Source: Marinifilum flexuosum (GTDB lineage: Bacteria > Bacteroidota > Bacteroidia > Bacteroidales > Marinifilaceae). From it: a stretch of 64,000 nucleotides of DNA. Both the position numbers and the translations under genes were made by a program. Location: assembly GCF_003610555.1 (NCBI RefSeq), contig NZ_RAPQ01000008.1:1666490-1730489 (forward strand), written 5' to 3'. Of this stretch, positions 36,539 to 45,886 are shown piece after piece. Below the pieces are notes generated by a model. It had not been told where the DNA came from, did not search any database, and saw nothing but the letters and a program-made list of their open reading frames with translations. Every line of letters starts with the position of its first letter. The stretch's first letter is position 1.

Positions 36539-37987
36539 ATGAATTACAAAAATATATTGCTTACCGGGATGATAGGATTGGGATTAACACCAGCCTGTAT
36601 TCCTGAAAAGAAAGAAATAAAACCAAATGTATTGTTCTTTCTGGTTGATGATATGGGGTGGATGGATGCAGGCTATCAAGGCTCAAAATTCTATGAGACT
36701 CCCAATATCGACCAACTTGCTGAGCAGGGAGTACAATTTACAAATGCCTATGCTACGCACCCAAGGTGTGTACCTTCAAGGTATTCTTTGATTACAGGAA
36801 AATATCCCGCAAGGGCACAAATGCCTGGACCAGGAGAAGGAAAACTTCGTCCGGGGGATGAAGGTAAACTTAAGGCTGAAGAGCTTTGTTTGGCTGATGC
36901 TCTAAAAGCAGGAGGTTATTCTACCTTTTTTGCAGGGAAGTGGCATTTGGCAACCTCAGGAACATTCCCGCAGCATGTAGGTTTCGATATCAATATTGCA
37001 GGAGGGCATGCTGGCTCGCCAATTTCTTACTTCTATCCTTACAATGAAGGTAAACAAGCAGGAAAAAAGAATCCGATAGAGGGCCTTGATGAAGGAACCA
37101 AAGGGGAATATTTGACCGATAGAATAACGGAAGAAACGGTTGAATATATTGAAAGCCATGTCACAAATCATCCGGATCAACCTTTTCTTGCATATGTATC
37201 TCATTATGCGGTTCATGAACCATTAGAGGCTAAAGAAGAATATGTGAATAATTTTAAGCAGAAGCTAAAGTTCATGTGCTACGAAATGCCTGAATTTATC
37301 GAAGAAGGCACAGGTACTACGAAAATGAGGCAAGATGACCCAGTTTATGCAGCCATGATTTACAGCATGGATGAATGTTTGGGAAGGATTACCAAAACAT
37401 TGGAAAAGCTAGGACAACTTGATAATACCATCATCATCTTTTTCTCTGATAATGGAGGTTTGTCGAACAGAGGTTTTAGGCCTAGAAGGGTAGCTACCTC
37501 CAATTATCCTTTACGAGCAGGAAAAGGACATTTGTATGAAGGGGGAGTTAGGGAACCTATGATTGTGAAGTGGCCTGGAGTTACCAAGGCAGGAACAAAG
37601 TCTGATGCAATTGTAACGGGAACAGATTTTTTTCCTACGATTCTGGAAATGGTTGGCTTGCCATTACAACAGGAAGCTCATGTTGATGGAGAGAGTTTTG
37701 CTTGGGCTCTTACCAGGGCTAAAGTCCCAAAAAAGGATAGGGCTATTTTTTGGCACTCACCAATTTCTCGCCCTCATGCAACAGGAGATGAGAACTGTAG
37801 CGCCATTAGAAAAGGGCCTTACAAGCTGATTGAGTGGTATGATGAAGGTCGAATTGAATTGTACAATCTGGAAAAAGATATTCAAGAGAATGACAATATT
37901 GCAGGTGAAAATCCTAAACTGGTTAAAGAACTCTTAGTGGAACTCACAGACTGGAAAAAAGAAGTGAATGCGTATATAAAGGAATAA
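36539..37987 (+). CDS. sulfatase 2 (S1 family), lipoprotein, paralogue of sulfatase 1
   Basis: The start is ATG 36539, at the beginning of a lipoprotein signal (C20 in LTPACIP). The 482-residue sulfatase has FLVDDMGW, C77 in CVPSR (formylglycine site), GKWHLA and FFSDNGG. It matches sulfatases 1 and 3 along its whole length, including GGHAGSPISYFYPY and GEYLTDRI, so it arose by tandem duplication. A short insert (residues about 97-108, rich in Gly/Lys, GEGKLRPGDEGK) after the active-site helix is not in the neighbours and may alter substrate reach. It lies 84 bp after sulfatase 1. Confidence 0.93.
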   Translation: MNYKNILLTGMIGLGLTPACIPEKKEIKPNVLFFLVDDMGWMDAGYQGSKFYETPNIDQLAEQGVQFTNAYATHPRCVPSRYSLITGKYPARAQMPGPGEGKLRPGDEGKLKAEELCLADALKAGGYSTFFAGKWHLATSGTFPQHVGFDINIAGGHAGSPISYFYPYNEGKQAGKKNPIEGLDEGTKGEYLTDRITEETVEYIESHVTNHPDQPFLAYVSHYAVHEPLEAKEEYVNNFKQKLKFMCYEMPEFIEEGTGTTKMRQDDPVYAAMIYSMDECLGRITKTLEKLGQLDNTIIIFFSDNGGLSNRGFRPRRVATSNYPLRAGKGHLYEGGVREPMIVKWPGVTKAGTKSDAIVTGTDFFPTILEMVGLPLQQEAHVDGESFAWALTRAKVPKKDRAIFWHSPISRPHATGDENCSAIRKGPYKLIEWYDEGRIELYNLEKDIQENDNIAGENPKLVKELLVELTDWKKEVNAYIKE

Positions 37988-38038
37988 TTTTATAGTGACA
38001 AAAGTACTAGTTGTAGTAACTGAAAAATATATTAAATA

Positions 38039-39535
38039 ATGAATTTGAATTTAAAATCATTATCCTGTTTAGGACTTGGATTATTGGGTGCCATGGGTGC
38101 CATGGCTGTAAAGAAGGAAAAACCAAATATATTGTATTTCCTGGTAGATGACATGGGGTGGACTGATACGGGTTATCAGGGATCAAAATTCTATGAAACA
38201 CCAAATATTGACAAGTTGGCACAAGAAGGGGTTAAATTTACAAATGCCTATGTAAGTCATCCTCGTTGTTTGCCATCGCGCTATTCTATTATAACAGGAA
38301 AATACCCGGCTAGAGATTGGGTGCCAGGATCAAATGAGAAGCAATTAAAAGGAGGAGAGACTACCCTAGCTGTGCCATTTAAAGAGGCTGGTTACTCAAC
38401 TTATTTTACCGGGAAATGGCATTTGGCTTCCAATGAAAGTTTACCGGAAGATCAAGGTTTTGAAATTAACGTTGGCGGAGGTCACGCAGGGGCACCTACA
38501 TCTTATTTCTATCCATATAATGTTAGGAAGAGTGGTAAGCCGGGTAAGGAGCGTCCTATTCATGGATTGGATGATGGAGTAGAGGGTGAGTATCTTACCG
38601 ATAGATTGACTGATGAAACCATTCAGTATTTGAAAAAGCAACATGAGGAAACACCAGATAAACCATTCCTTGCCTACGTATCGCATTATGCTGTTCATAC
38701 CCCTTTTCAGGCGAAAGAGGAGTATGTGAAAAAGTTCAGAAAGAAATTAAAAACAATGCATTACGATGGACCTGAATATATCAGCGAGGGTACGGGGCAA
38801 AGAAAAATGCGTCAGGATAATGCTGTTTATGCAGCCATGATTTACAGCATGGATGAGAGTTTGGGCCGTTTGGTGAAAACCCTCAAAGAGTTGGGAGAGT
38901 ACGACAATACCATTATCATTTTATTTTCTGATAACGGTGGTTTGTCGAATCGAGGAACAAATCAGCGTCAATTGGCTACTACCAATACCCCATTGAAGGC
39001 CGGAAAGGGACATCTTTATGAAGGTGGAATTCGTGAGCCTATGCTTGTAAGATGGCCAGGAGTAACCAAAGCTAGAACAGAAACTGATGCTGTTATTATC
39101 GGATCAGACTTTTTCCCAACAATGCTTGATATGGCCGGATTGCCATTGCATCCTGAAGCTCACCTTGATGGAGAAAGCTTTGTTTGGGCATTAAAAAACA
39201 AAGCAAATCCAAATCCTGATCGTGCATTTTTCTGGCATTCACCAACCGGAAGACCTCATTCAACTGGCGATTCTAACTGTAGTGCTGTTCGCCAGGGCGA
39301 TTATAAGCTGATGGAATTTTTTGACCAGGGACGAGTGGAGCTTTACAATGTGAAAGAAGATATTTCTGAATCGAATAACTTAAGTGAAGAAATGCCTGAG
39401 AAAACGGCAGAGTTGTTGGAAACCCTTCATAAATGGAAGAAAGAAATTGACGCCTTTAAAAAAGTAAAGAAGGACAAAAGCAAGAAGAAGGGGAAAGGCA
39501 AAGGCAAGAAAGGTAAAAAGGTACATCGTCATTAG
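38039..39535 (+). CDS. sulfatase 3 (S1 family) with lysine-rich tail
   Basis: This 498-residue sulfatase is the third tandem paralogue. It has a cleavable signal peptide (MNLNLKSLSCLGLGLLGAMGAMA), FLVDDMGW, C77 in CLPSR, GKWHLA and LFSDNGG. Unlike sulfatases 1 and 2 it is probably not lipidated. The last 25 or so residues are almost all Lys and Gly (KKDKSKKKGKGKGKKGKK) and end in His-Arg-His. Such a basic tail could bind the acidic, sulfated substrate. The gap from sulfatase 2 is 51 bp. Confidence 0.93.
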   Translation: MNLNLKSLSCLGLGLLGAMGAMAVKKEKPNILYFLVDDMGWTDTGYQGSKFYETPNIDKLAQEGVKFTNAYVSHPRCLPSRYSIITGKYPARDWVPGSNEKQLKGGETTLAVPFKEAGYSTYFTGKWHLASNESLPEDQGFEINVGGGHAGAPTSYFYPYNVRKSGKPGKERPIHGLDDGVEGEYLTDRLTDETIQYLKKQHEETPDKPFLAYVSHYAVHTPFQAKEEYVKKFRKKLKTMHYDGPEYISEGTGQRKMRQDNAVYAAMIYSMDESLGRLVKTLKELGEYDNTIIILFSDNGGLSNRGTNQRQLATTNTPLKAGKGHLYEGGIREPMLVRWPGVTKARTETDAVIIGSDFFPTMLDMAGLPLHPEAHLDGESFVWALKNKANPNPDRAFFWHSPTGRPHSTGDSNCSAVRQGDYKLMEFFDQGRVELYNVKEDISESNNLSEEMPEKTAELLETLHKWKKEIDAFKKVKKDKSKKKGKGKGKKGKKVHRH

Positions 39536-39591
39536 TAATTATCGACAAATAACTAAGGACTTGTAACGAATTACAATAAAAAACGCAATCA

Positions 39592-41085
39592 ATGAATGGA
39601 TTTAAATATGCAGTTGCAGGCTTAGGGCTGGGGTTATGCTTTAATATGGCGGCCCAAGCTCAGCAATTGCCAAAGCTAGAAAAAATTAAAAAACAAAAGC
39701 CACGTAATGTGATCTTCATTTTGACCGATGATCACCGTAACGATTTCATGGGCTTTACAGGGAAAGTACCTTGGCTGGAAACGCCTAATATGGACAAACT
39801 GGCTAAAGAAGGTGCTCATTTCAAGAATACATTTGTTACCACCTCTTTGTGTTCGCCAAGTCGTGCATCTATTTTAACTGGTCAGTATTCGCATTGTCAT
39901 ACAATTGTAGATAATTATGCACCAGATCCTGGCAATCTTGTTTATTTTCCACAATACCTCCAAAAAGTAGGGTATGAAACGGCTTTCCTTGGAAAATGGC
40001 ATATGGGTGACCATGGTGATAAGCCACAGCCGGGTTTTGATCATTGGGAAAGTTTCAAAGGACAAGGAATCTATTACAATCCCGAATTGAATATTAACGG
40101 GGAGCGTATTCAGTATAAGGACTCAACCTACATTACGGACTTGTTGACTGAACATGCCATCGACTGGTTGGATCACAGAGACAAGGATAAACCTTTTTTT
40201 ATGTATCTATCTCACAAGGCGGTTCATGCAGAGTTTGAGCCTGCCAAAAGACATAAAGGCAGATACAAAGGAAAAAAAATCACATTGCCTCCAACTTTCG
40301 ACCAGACCAAAAATGGTGAATACCAGGATTTAAAATGGCCGGAATGGGTAAAGCAGCAGCGCATTAGTTGGCATGGTGTTGATTATATGTACCATGGAAA
40401 TGCTGATTTTAATGAAATGGTGCAGAAATATTGTGAGACATTACTAGGCGTTGACGAGAGCATTGGTTCTGTTTTGGATTATCTTAAAGAGCATGATCTT
40501 GATGAATCTACCATGGTTATTTACATGGGAGATAATGGCTTTAGCTGGGGAGAGCATGGTTTGATTGATAAAAGACATTTTTACGAAGAGTCGGTAAAAG
40601 TTCCTTTCCTGGTTCGTTGCCCTGAACTTTTCAAAGGAGGGAAAACAATAGAGAAAATGGTGCAAAATATTGATGTTGCGCCTACTATACTGGAAATGGC
40701 TGGATTGAATAAGCCCGAATACATGCCAGGACATTCATTTACACCATTACTGAAAGGTGATGAAAGCAATTGGAGAGATCGTATTTTCTATGAATACTAT
40801 TGGGAGTATGATTTTCCAATGACCCCAACCGTTTTTGGTCTGCGTACCGATCAATACAAATACATTCGCTATCATGGTGTTTGGGATAGAAATGAATTGT
40901 ATGACATTAAAAATGATCCCGATGAAATGTACAATTTGATTGATAAGCCAGAACATCAAGAACTGGTGAAAGATTTAGCCAATCAGCTATATGATTGGTT
41001 GGAAAATACTGATGGTATGAATATTCCTTTAAAGCGAACAGTAAAATATCGTTGGGGTGATTATCGTCATGAGAATCAATATTAA
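39592..41085 (+). CDS. sulfatase 4 (S1 family, GlcNAc-6-sulfatase-like)
   Basis: The 497-residue protein has a signal peptide (cut near AAQAQ, residue 23) and a type I sulfatase domain: ILTDDHRND, C87 in CSPSR (formylglycine), GKWHMGDHGD and MGDNGFSWGEHG. It belongs to a different subgroup from sulfatases 1-3. The segment GFDHWESFKGQG and the C-terminal RTDQYKYIRYHGVWDRNELYD region, partly quoted here, are typical of enzymes related to N-acetylglucosamine-6-sulfatases. If that holds, a 6-O-sulfated gluco-configured sugar is a likely substrate. This subgroup call is from memory of family patterns and should be treated as tentative. Confidence 0.88.
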   Translation: MNGFKYAVAGLGLGLCFNMAAQAQQLPKLEKIKKQKPRNVIFILTDDHRNDFMGFTGKVPWLETPNMDKLAKEGAHFKNTFVTTSLCSPSRASILTGQYSHCHTIVDNYAPDPGNLVYFPQYLQKVGYETAFLGKWHMGDHGDKPQPGFDHWESFKGQGIYYNPELNINGERIQYKDSTYITDLLTEHAIDWLDHRDKDKPFFMYLSHKAVHAEFEPAKRHKGRYKGKKITLPPTFDQTKNGEYQDLKWPEWVKQQRISWHGVDYMYHGNADFNEMVQKYCETLLGVDESIGSVLDYLKEHDLDESTMVIYMGDNGFSWGEHGLIDKRHFYEESVKVPFLVRCPELFKGGKTIEKMVQNIDVAPTILEMAGLNKPEYMPGHSFTPLLKGDESNWRDRIFYEYYWEYDFPMTPTVFGLRTDQYKYIRYHGVWDRNELYDIKNDPDEMYNLIDKPEHQELVKDLANQLYDWLENTDGMNIPLKRTVKYRWGDYRHENQY

Positions 41086-41104
41086 CAGGGAATAAGGTTT
41101 AGAA

Positions 41105-42547
41105 ATGAAAAAAGAACTTCTATATATGGGGCTTTTGGCTGTAGCAGGAATGAATCCTGCACAGTCTATGGCCAAAGAGAAAGCTGAACAAGCAGAAAAG
41201 AAAAATGTACTTTTTATCATGGTGGATGATTTGCGTCCACAATTGGGGTGTTATGGACAAACTCAAATTAAGTCGCCTAATATCGACAAGCTTGCCAGTG
41301 AGGGTACATTATTCAGAAAAGCCTATTGTAACTATCCGGTTTGTGGTCCATCAAGAGCCAGCTTATTAAGCGGTCTTCGTCCGAATGCAACTCGTTATAT
41401 CAATAACCAGAGCAGTGTGGAGAAAGATGAGCCTAATATTGTTCCTATTCAAAAAGCATTTAAGGACAATGGGTACTATACCGTAAGTTTAGGTAAAGTA
41501 TACCATCATAGATTTGATATGGTTGAAGGGTGGACAGAAAGACCATGGCATGCAACAGACGGAGAAAAGCGCAAGGATCATCCGGATGGGTGGCGTGACT
41601 ATCAAGATGAAGACAACCTTGCCCTTTGCAGAGGAAATAAGGGAAGAGCAAATTCCTTTGAGATTGGAAAGGTGAACGATGAGGATTACTTTGATGGAAA
41701 AATAGCCAACAGAGCCATTGAAAAACTGAAGAAGTTCAAGAAATCAGGACAGCCATTCTTTATGACAGTGGGATTCATAAAGCCGCACTTGCCATTTAAT
41801 GCGCCAAAGAAATATTTCGATTTATATCCAAAGAATTCAATTGTGCTGCCAGGTAACTACTATGCACCTGAAAATGCACCGGAGCAATCACTTCATAATT
41901 GGTGGGAGTTAAGAGCTTATCATGATATCCCATCAAAAGATGGTAATTTGACAGATGAGAAAGCCAAAGAAGTGATTCGAGGTTATTATGCATGTGTTAG
42001 CTATGTAGATGCCATGGTGGGTAAGGTTTTGGATAAACTAAAAGAGTTGAATCTGGATGAGAATACAGTTGTATGTTTAATCGGAGATCATGGATGGCAA
42101 TTGGGAGAGCACTTGTTGTGGTGTAAGCACAGTAACTTTAACAAGTCGCTGAATACTACTATGATTGTAAAAGCCCCTGGCATGAAAGGTGGTCACGAAA
42201 CAAATTCTTTAGTTGAGTTGATTGACCTGTATCCTAGCTTTTGTGATTTGACAGGAATCGATGCTCCTGATCATTTGGAAGGGAAAAGCTTTGTCCCTGT
42301 TTTGAAGAATCCTAAAAAGAAATGGAAGGAAGTGGTGTATTCCAAAATGGGTGACGGTTGGACAGCAATTACTCAACAATACATCTATACAGAGTGGAAG
42401 AATAAAAAAGGCGAGACTACAGAAAGAATGTTATTCGATCATAAAAATGATCCGGAGGAAAATGTGAATGTAGTTGGTGAAGCGAAAATGAAAAAAGTAG
42501 TGGCGAAAATGTCAAAACTTTTGGGTCTATATGTTGAAGCAGAATAA
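41105..42547 (+). CDS. sulfatase 5 (S1 family, iduronate-2-sulfatase-like)
   Basis: This 480-residue protein starts 19 bp after sulfatase 4 and has a signal peptide (cut near QSMA). Metal ligands are in IMVDDLRP, the formylglycine cysteine is C80 in CGPSR, and GDHGWQLGEH provides the C-terminal metal and catalytic residues. The motifs DDLRPQLGCYG, FIKPHLPFNAPKKY and GDHGWQLGEH are those of the iduronate-2-sulfatase-like subgroup, whose members act on various 2-O or related sulfates, not only iduronate. It shares this subgroup with sulfatases 7 and 9. Confidence 0.9.
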   Translation: MKKELLYMGLLAVAGMNPAQSMAKEKAEQAEKKNVLFIMVDDLRPQLGCYGQTQIKSPNIDKLASEGTLFRKAYCNYPVCGPSRASLLSGLRPNATRYINNQSSVEKDEPNIVPIQKAFKDNGYYTVSLGKVYHHRFDMVEGWTERPWHATDGEKRKDHPDGWRDYQDEDNLALCRGNKGRANSFEIGKVNDEDYFDGKIANRAIEKLKKFKKSGQPFFMTVGFIKPHLPFNAPKKYFDLYPKNSIVLPGNYYAPENAPEQSLHNWWELRAYHDIPSKDGNLTDEKAKEVIRGYYACVSYVDAMVGKVLDKLKELNLDENTVVCLIGDHGWQLGEHLLWCKHSNFNKSLNTTMIVKAPGMKGGHETNSLVELIDLYPSFCDLTGIDAPDHLEGKSFVPVLKNPKKKWKEVVYSKMGDGWTAITQQYIYTEWKNKKGETTERMLFDHKNDPEENVNVVGEAKMKKVVAKMSKLLGLYVEAE

Positions 42548-42552
42548 GAAAG

Positions 42553-44253
42553 ATGAGAAATCCACTGATTAAAAATACTTGCCATTGGTCGTTGTTTTTA
42601 TTGGGAGGAATTGCTTTGCACTCGTGTGGTGTAAACCAAAACTCAAAGGATAATTCTTGTGAGCAACCTAATATTCTTTGGATTACTTGTGAAGATATCA
42701 GTCCCAATTTGGGTTGCTATGGTGATTCAGCTGCAAAAACTCCTGTCATTGATCAGCTGGCTGCTGAGGGAGTGTTGTTTACCAATGCTTTTGCTACGGT
42801 AGGAGTTTGCGCACCAAGCCGATCGTCTATCATTACTGGTATGTATCCTGTTTCCCTTGGAACTCATAATATGAGAACCGGAAAAGACATAACAGGAATC
42901 TCCAAGGGGAATTATAATAAGGAAACGGGTATAGTAGATCCAAAAGGAAACTCAGTACCTCAGTATTCGGCAGTCATCCCTTCTCAGGTGAAGTGTTTTA
43001 CTGAATATCTGCGAAAAGCAGGATACTATTGTACCAATAATGCGAAGACAGATTATCAGTTCGCTGCACCGATTACGGCATGGGATGAAAACGATACGCA
43101 GGCACATTGGCGAAACAGACCCAAAGGAAAACCATTCTTTTCGGTATTCAATTTGAACGTGTCGCATGAATCACAAATTTGGAAGAAGAAAAACGATTCT
43201 TTACGAATAGATCCAAAGGCTCCGGCTCTTCCTCCTTATTTTCCTGAAGATTCCATTGTGCGAAAAGACATGGCTCGCAACTACTCCAACATTAGTGAAA
43301 TGGATCAACAGGTTGGAGAAATTTTGGAGCAGTTGAAAGAGGATGGCCTGTTGGATAAAACCATTGTTTTTTTCTATAGCGACCATGGAGGCCCTTTGCC
43401 AAGAGGGAAAAGAGCCATTTATGATTCCGGCCTGAAGGTTCCTATGGTAATCAGGTTTCCAAAGCAAAAGCATAGAGGAGTTGTGAACAGGGAAATGGTA
43501 TCCTTTGTCGATTTGGCACCTACCGTTCTTTCTCTGGCAGGAGTCGACGCTCCTGACTACATGCAGGGACAGGCTTTCCTTGGACCATACAAAGCCAAAG
43601 AACCAAGAACTGAAATATATGGTTCCAAGGATAGAATGGATGAGTTTTATGATATGGTTCGTAGTGTTCGCGATACCCAATACTTGTATGTGAAGAATTT
43701 TCATCCGGAATGGTCCTATTACAAGGATATCAAATATCGCAGACAATTGGATATGATGAATCGTTTGTTGGATTTGAAAGCTAAAGGAGAGTTGACAAAA
43801 GAGCAAAAACTCTTTTTTAGAACCAGTAAGCCAACTGAGGAATTGTATGATGTGAAAGCAGATCCTTTTCAATTAAATAATCTGGCTGAGGATCCAAAGT
43901 ATAAAGCCATCATGGATAAGATGTCTGTAAAGTTGGATAGCTGGCAGAAAGTGGTTGGAGATAAGGGAAATATCCCGGAAGGAGAACTGGTAAGGCAAAT
44001 GTGGCCAAATTTGGAGCAACCTGTTACAGCCAAACCTACGTTTGAAAAACTTGGTAATGCATATGAAATACATTGTGCAACGAAAGGTGCATCGGTGGCT
44101 TACCAGGTTACCCGTGATGGGGAAAGCAAAAATGCGTGGAAGCATTGGCAGGTTTATCAAAAGCCAATACAATTGAAAGCAGGAGAATGTTTACATGTTG
44201 TTGCAATTCGTATTGGCTACAAACAGAGTTTTGAGAATAAATTGAGGAAATAG
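42553..44253 (+). CDS. sulfatase 6 (S1 family, sulfamidase-like subgroup) with C-terminal accessory domain
   Basis: The 566-residue lipoprotein (C25 in ALHSC) starts 5 bp after sulfatase 5. The sulfatase domain has ITCEDISPNLGCYG, C86 in CAPSR and FYSDHGGPLPRGK. These features recall the heparan N-sulfatase/sulfamidase-like subgroup, which also contains O-sulfatases. After residue about 480 an extra domain of 80 residues follows (PTFEKLGNAYEI, SVAYQVTRDG, KAGECLHVVAIRIGY), resembling the small C-terminal beta-sandwich of chitobiase/hexosaminidase proteins. That domain may bind sugar or stabilise the enzyme. Confidence 0.88.
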   Translation: MRNPLIKNTCHWSLFLLGGIALHSCGVNQNSKDNSCEQPNILWITCEDISPNLGCYGDSAAKTPVIDQLAAEGVLFTNAFATVGVCAPSRSSIITGMYPVSLGTHNMRTGKDITGISKGNYNKETGIVDPKGNSVPQYSAVIPSQVKCFTEYLRKAGYYCTNNAKTDYQFAAPITAWDENDTQAHWRNRPKGKPFFSVFNLNVSHESQIWKKKNDSLRIDPKAPALPPYFPEDSIVRKDMARNYSNISEMDQQVGEILEQLKEDGLLDKTIVFFYSDHGGPLPRGKRAIYDSGLKVPMVIRFPKQKHRGVVNREMVSFVDLAPTVLSLAGVDAPDYMQGQAFLGPYKAKEPRTEIYGSKDRMDEFYDMVRSVRDTQYLYVKNFHPEWSYYKDIKYRRQLDMMNRLLDLKAKGELTKEQKLFFRTSKPTEELYDVKADPFQLNNLAEDPKYKAIMDKMSVKLDSWQKVVGDKGNIPEGELVRQMWPNLEQPVTAKPTFEKLGNAYEIHCATKGASVAYQVTRDGESKNAWKHWQVYQKPIQLKAGECLHVVAIRIGYKQSFENKLRK

Positions 44254-44256
44254 AAG

Positions 44257-45807
44257 ATGCAAAAAATAAAAAAATACATGGCCTTGGCCTTGGCAACATT
44301 GCCATTATTGGGACAAGCTCAGGAAAAAAAGAATGTCCTGTTTATTGCAGTAGACGATTTAAAACCCATTTTAGGTTGCTATGGTGATGATTTGGTGAAA
44401 ACACCCAACATTGACAGATTGGCCAAACGTGGAGTAGTATTTGCCAATAACCATTGCCAGCAAGCTGTTTGTGCTCCTTCAAGAGCCAGTCTATTGTGTG
44501 GGATACAGCCAGATAAGACAAAAGTATGGGATTTGAAAACACTGATTCGAGATATGAATCCCGATATTTTAACCTTACCGCAGCACTTCAGACAAAATGG
44601 ATACTTCACGACCAGTGTGGGAAAAATCTACGACAAGAGAAGTGTGGATGAACATCATGACAAAGTATCGTGGAGCGAAGTTCAAGCCTTTGAAGGAGAT
44701 TATAAATATTACGACGATAAGTGTGGAGAGCCTGCTTTAGGCTATTACCAATTGCCGGAGACCAAGGAAAAAGTAGCCAAATACCGTAAGGAAGCAGAGG
44801 CTATGGGCAAGAAAGGATATGGAATTACCAAATATGCAATTTCCTTTGTTAAGCCAACTACCGAATGTGCCGATGTGCCAGACAATGCTTATGTAGATGG
44901 CGTGTTGGCCTTATCGGCTATCGATCGTTTGGAAAAGCTTTCTAAAAAGGAAGAACCATTCTTTCTGGGTGTTGGGTTTAAGCGTCCACATTTGCCTTTT
45001 GTGGCTCCCAAGAAATATTGGGATTTGTACCAGAGAGAGGAAATGCCATTGGCAAAATATCAGAAAGCAGCTGAGAACGGACCTCTTTTAGCCTATCACA
45101 ATTCTGGTGAGTTGCGCTCCTATACCGATATTCCTCCTTTGAAATCTTTTTCGGATATTGAATCTGATTTGATTCCAGTTGAGAAACAAAAAGAAATGAT
45201 TCATGGATACTATGCAGCGGTTTCTTATATAGATGCGCAGGTTGGTAAGGTGTTGAATGCTTTGGATTCTTTGGGATTAACAGAAAATACTGTTGTTGTT
45301 CTGTGGGGTGATCATGGCTGGCACCTGGGTGATCATGGTATTTGGTGTAAGCATACCAATTTCGAACAGGCTACCCGTAGTCCAATGATAATTGCTGACG
45401 GAGAGAATCATACTGGTGTATGCAAAACACCTACTGAATTTCTGGATCTGTTTCCTACACTTTGCGATCTGGCAAATATTGAAACTCCGGAGCACTTGGA
45501 TGGGATAAGCTTACTACCTGTACTGAAGGATCCGAAGAAAGAACTGAAGCCTTATGCCGTGAGTCAGTTTCAACGAGGAAAGGCAGAAGGTTATGCTTTC
45601 AGATCGGAAAGGTATCGTTATGTGGTTTGGGTGAAAAACATGTTTAGAAACCCATCACAATTTTCAAAGGATTTAATATCTGTTGAAGAACTTTACGATT
45701 ACAAGAAGGATCCTCTGGAGACCAGGAATGTGGTGAATGAGAAGAAATATAGAAAAGTGAAACAACAGATGGAGAAATACTGTTTGGATTACTTTAAAAA
45801 CAGATAA
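44257..45807 (+). CDS. sulfatase 7 (S1 family, iduronate-2-sulfatase-like)
   Basis: The start lies 3 bp after the stop of sulfatase 6, so the two are almost certainly co-translated. The 516-residue protein has a signal peptide (cut near LLGQAQ), IAVDDLKPILGCYG, C72 in CAPSR, FKRPHLPFVAPKKY and GDHGWHLGDHG. It is a close paralogue of sulfatase 9 (both share NHCQQAVC or THCQQAVC, DKTKVWDLKT or DFTKIYDLKT and the C-terminal SQFQR/SQFHR region). An insert of about 50 residues (around 150-205) is absent from sulfatase 9. Substrate position is unknown. Confidence 0.91.
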   Translation: MQKIKKYMALALATLPLLGQAQEKKNVLFIAVDDLKPILGCYGDDLVKTPNIDRLAKRGVVFANNHCQQAVCAPSRASLLCGIQPDKTKVWDLKTLIRDMNPDILTLPQHFRQNGYFTTSVGKIYDKRSVDEHHDKVSWSEVQAFEGDYKYYDDKCGEPALGYYQLPETKEKVAKYRKEAEAMGKKGYGITKYAISFVKPTTECADVPDNAYVDGVLALSAIDRLEKLSKKEEPFFLGVGFKRPHLPFVAPKKYWDLYQREEMPLAKYQKAAENGPLLAYHNSGELRSYTDIPPLKSFSDIESDLIPVEKQKEMIHGYYAAVSYIDAQVGKVLNALDSLGLTENTVVVLWGDHGWHLGDHGIWCKHTNFEQATRSPMIIADGENHTGVCKTPTEFLDLFPTLCDLANIETPEHLDGISLLPVLKDPKKELKPYAVSQFQRGKAEGYAFRSERYRYVVWVKNMFRNPSQFSKDLISVEELYDYKKDPLETRNVVNEKKYRKVKQQMEKYCLDYFKNR

Positions 45808-45886
45808 ATTGGTATCGCCTGCCGGATTGATCCCCTCTTACTAATTCAGCAGGTTGATATTTTTTTGAAAAGAAACAGCATTAAAA

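Noticed and set aside
43201-43872. A 223-codon frame antisense to sulfatase 6
   Set aside because: It lies wholly inside a well-supported sulfatase gene on the other strand and has the composition expected of an antisense shadow.
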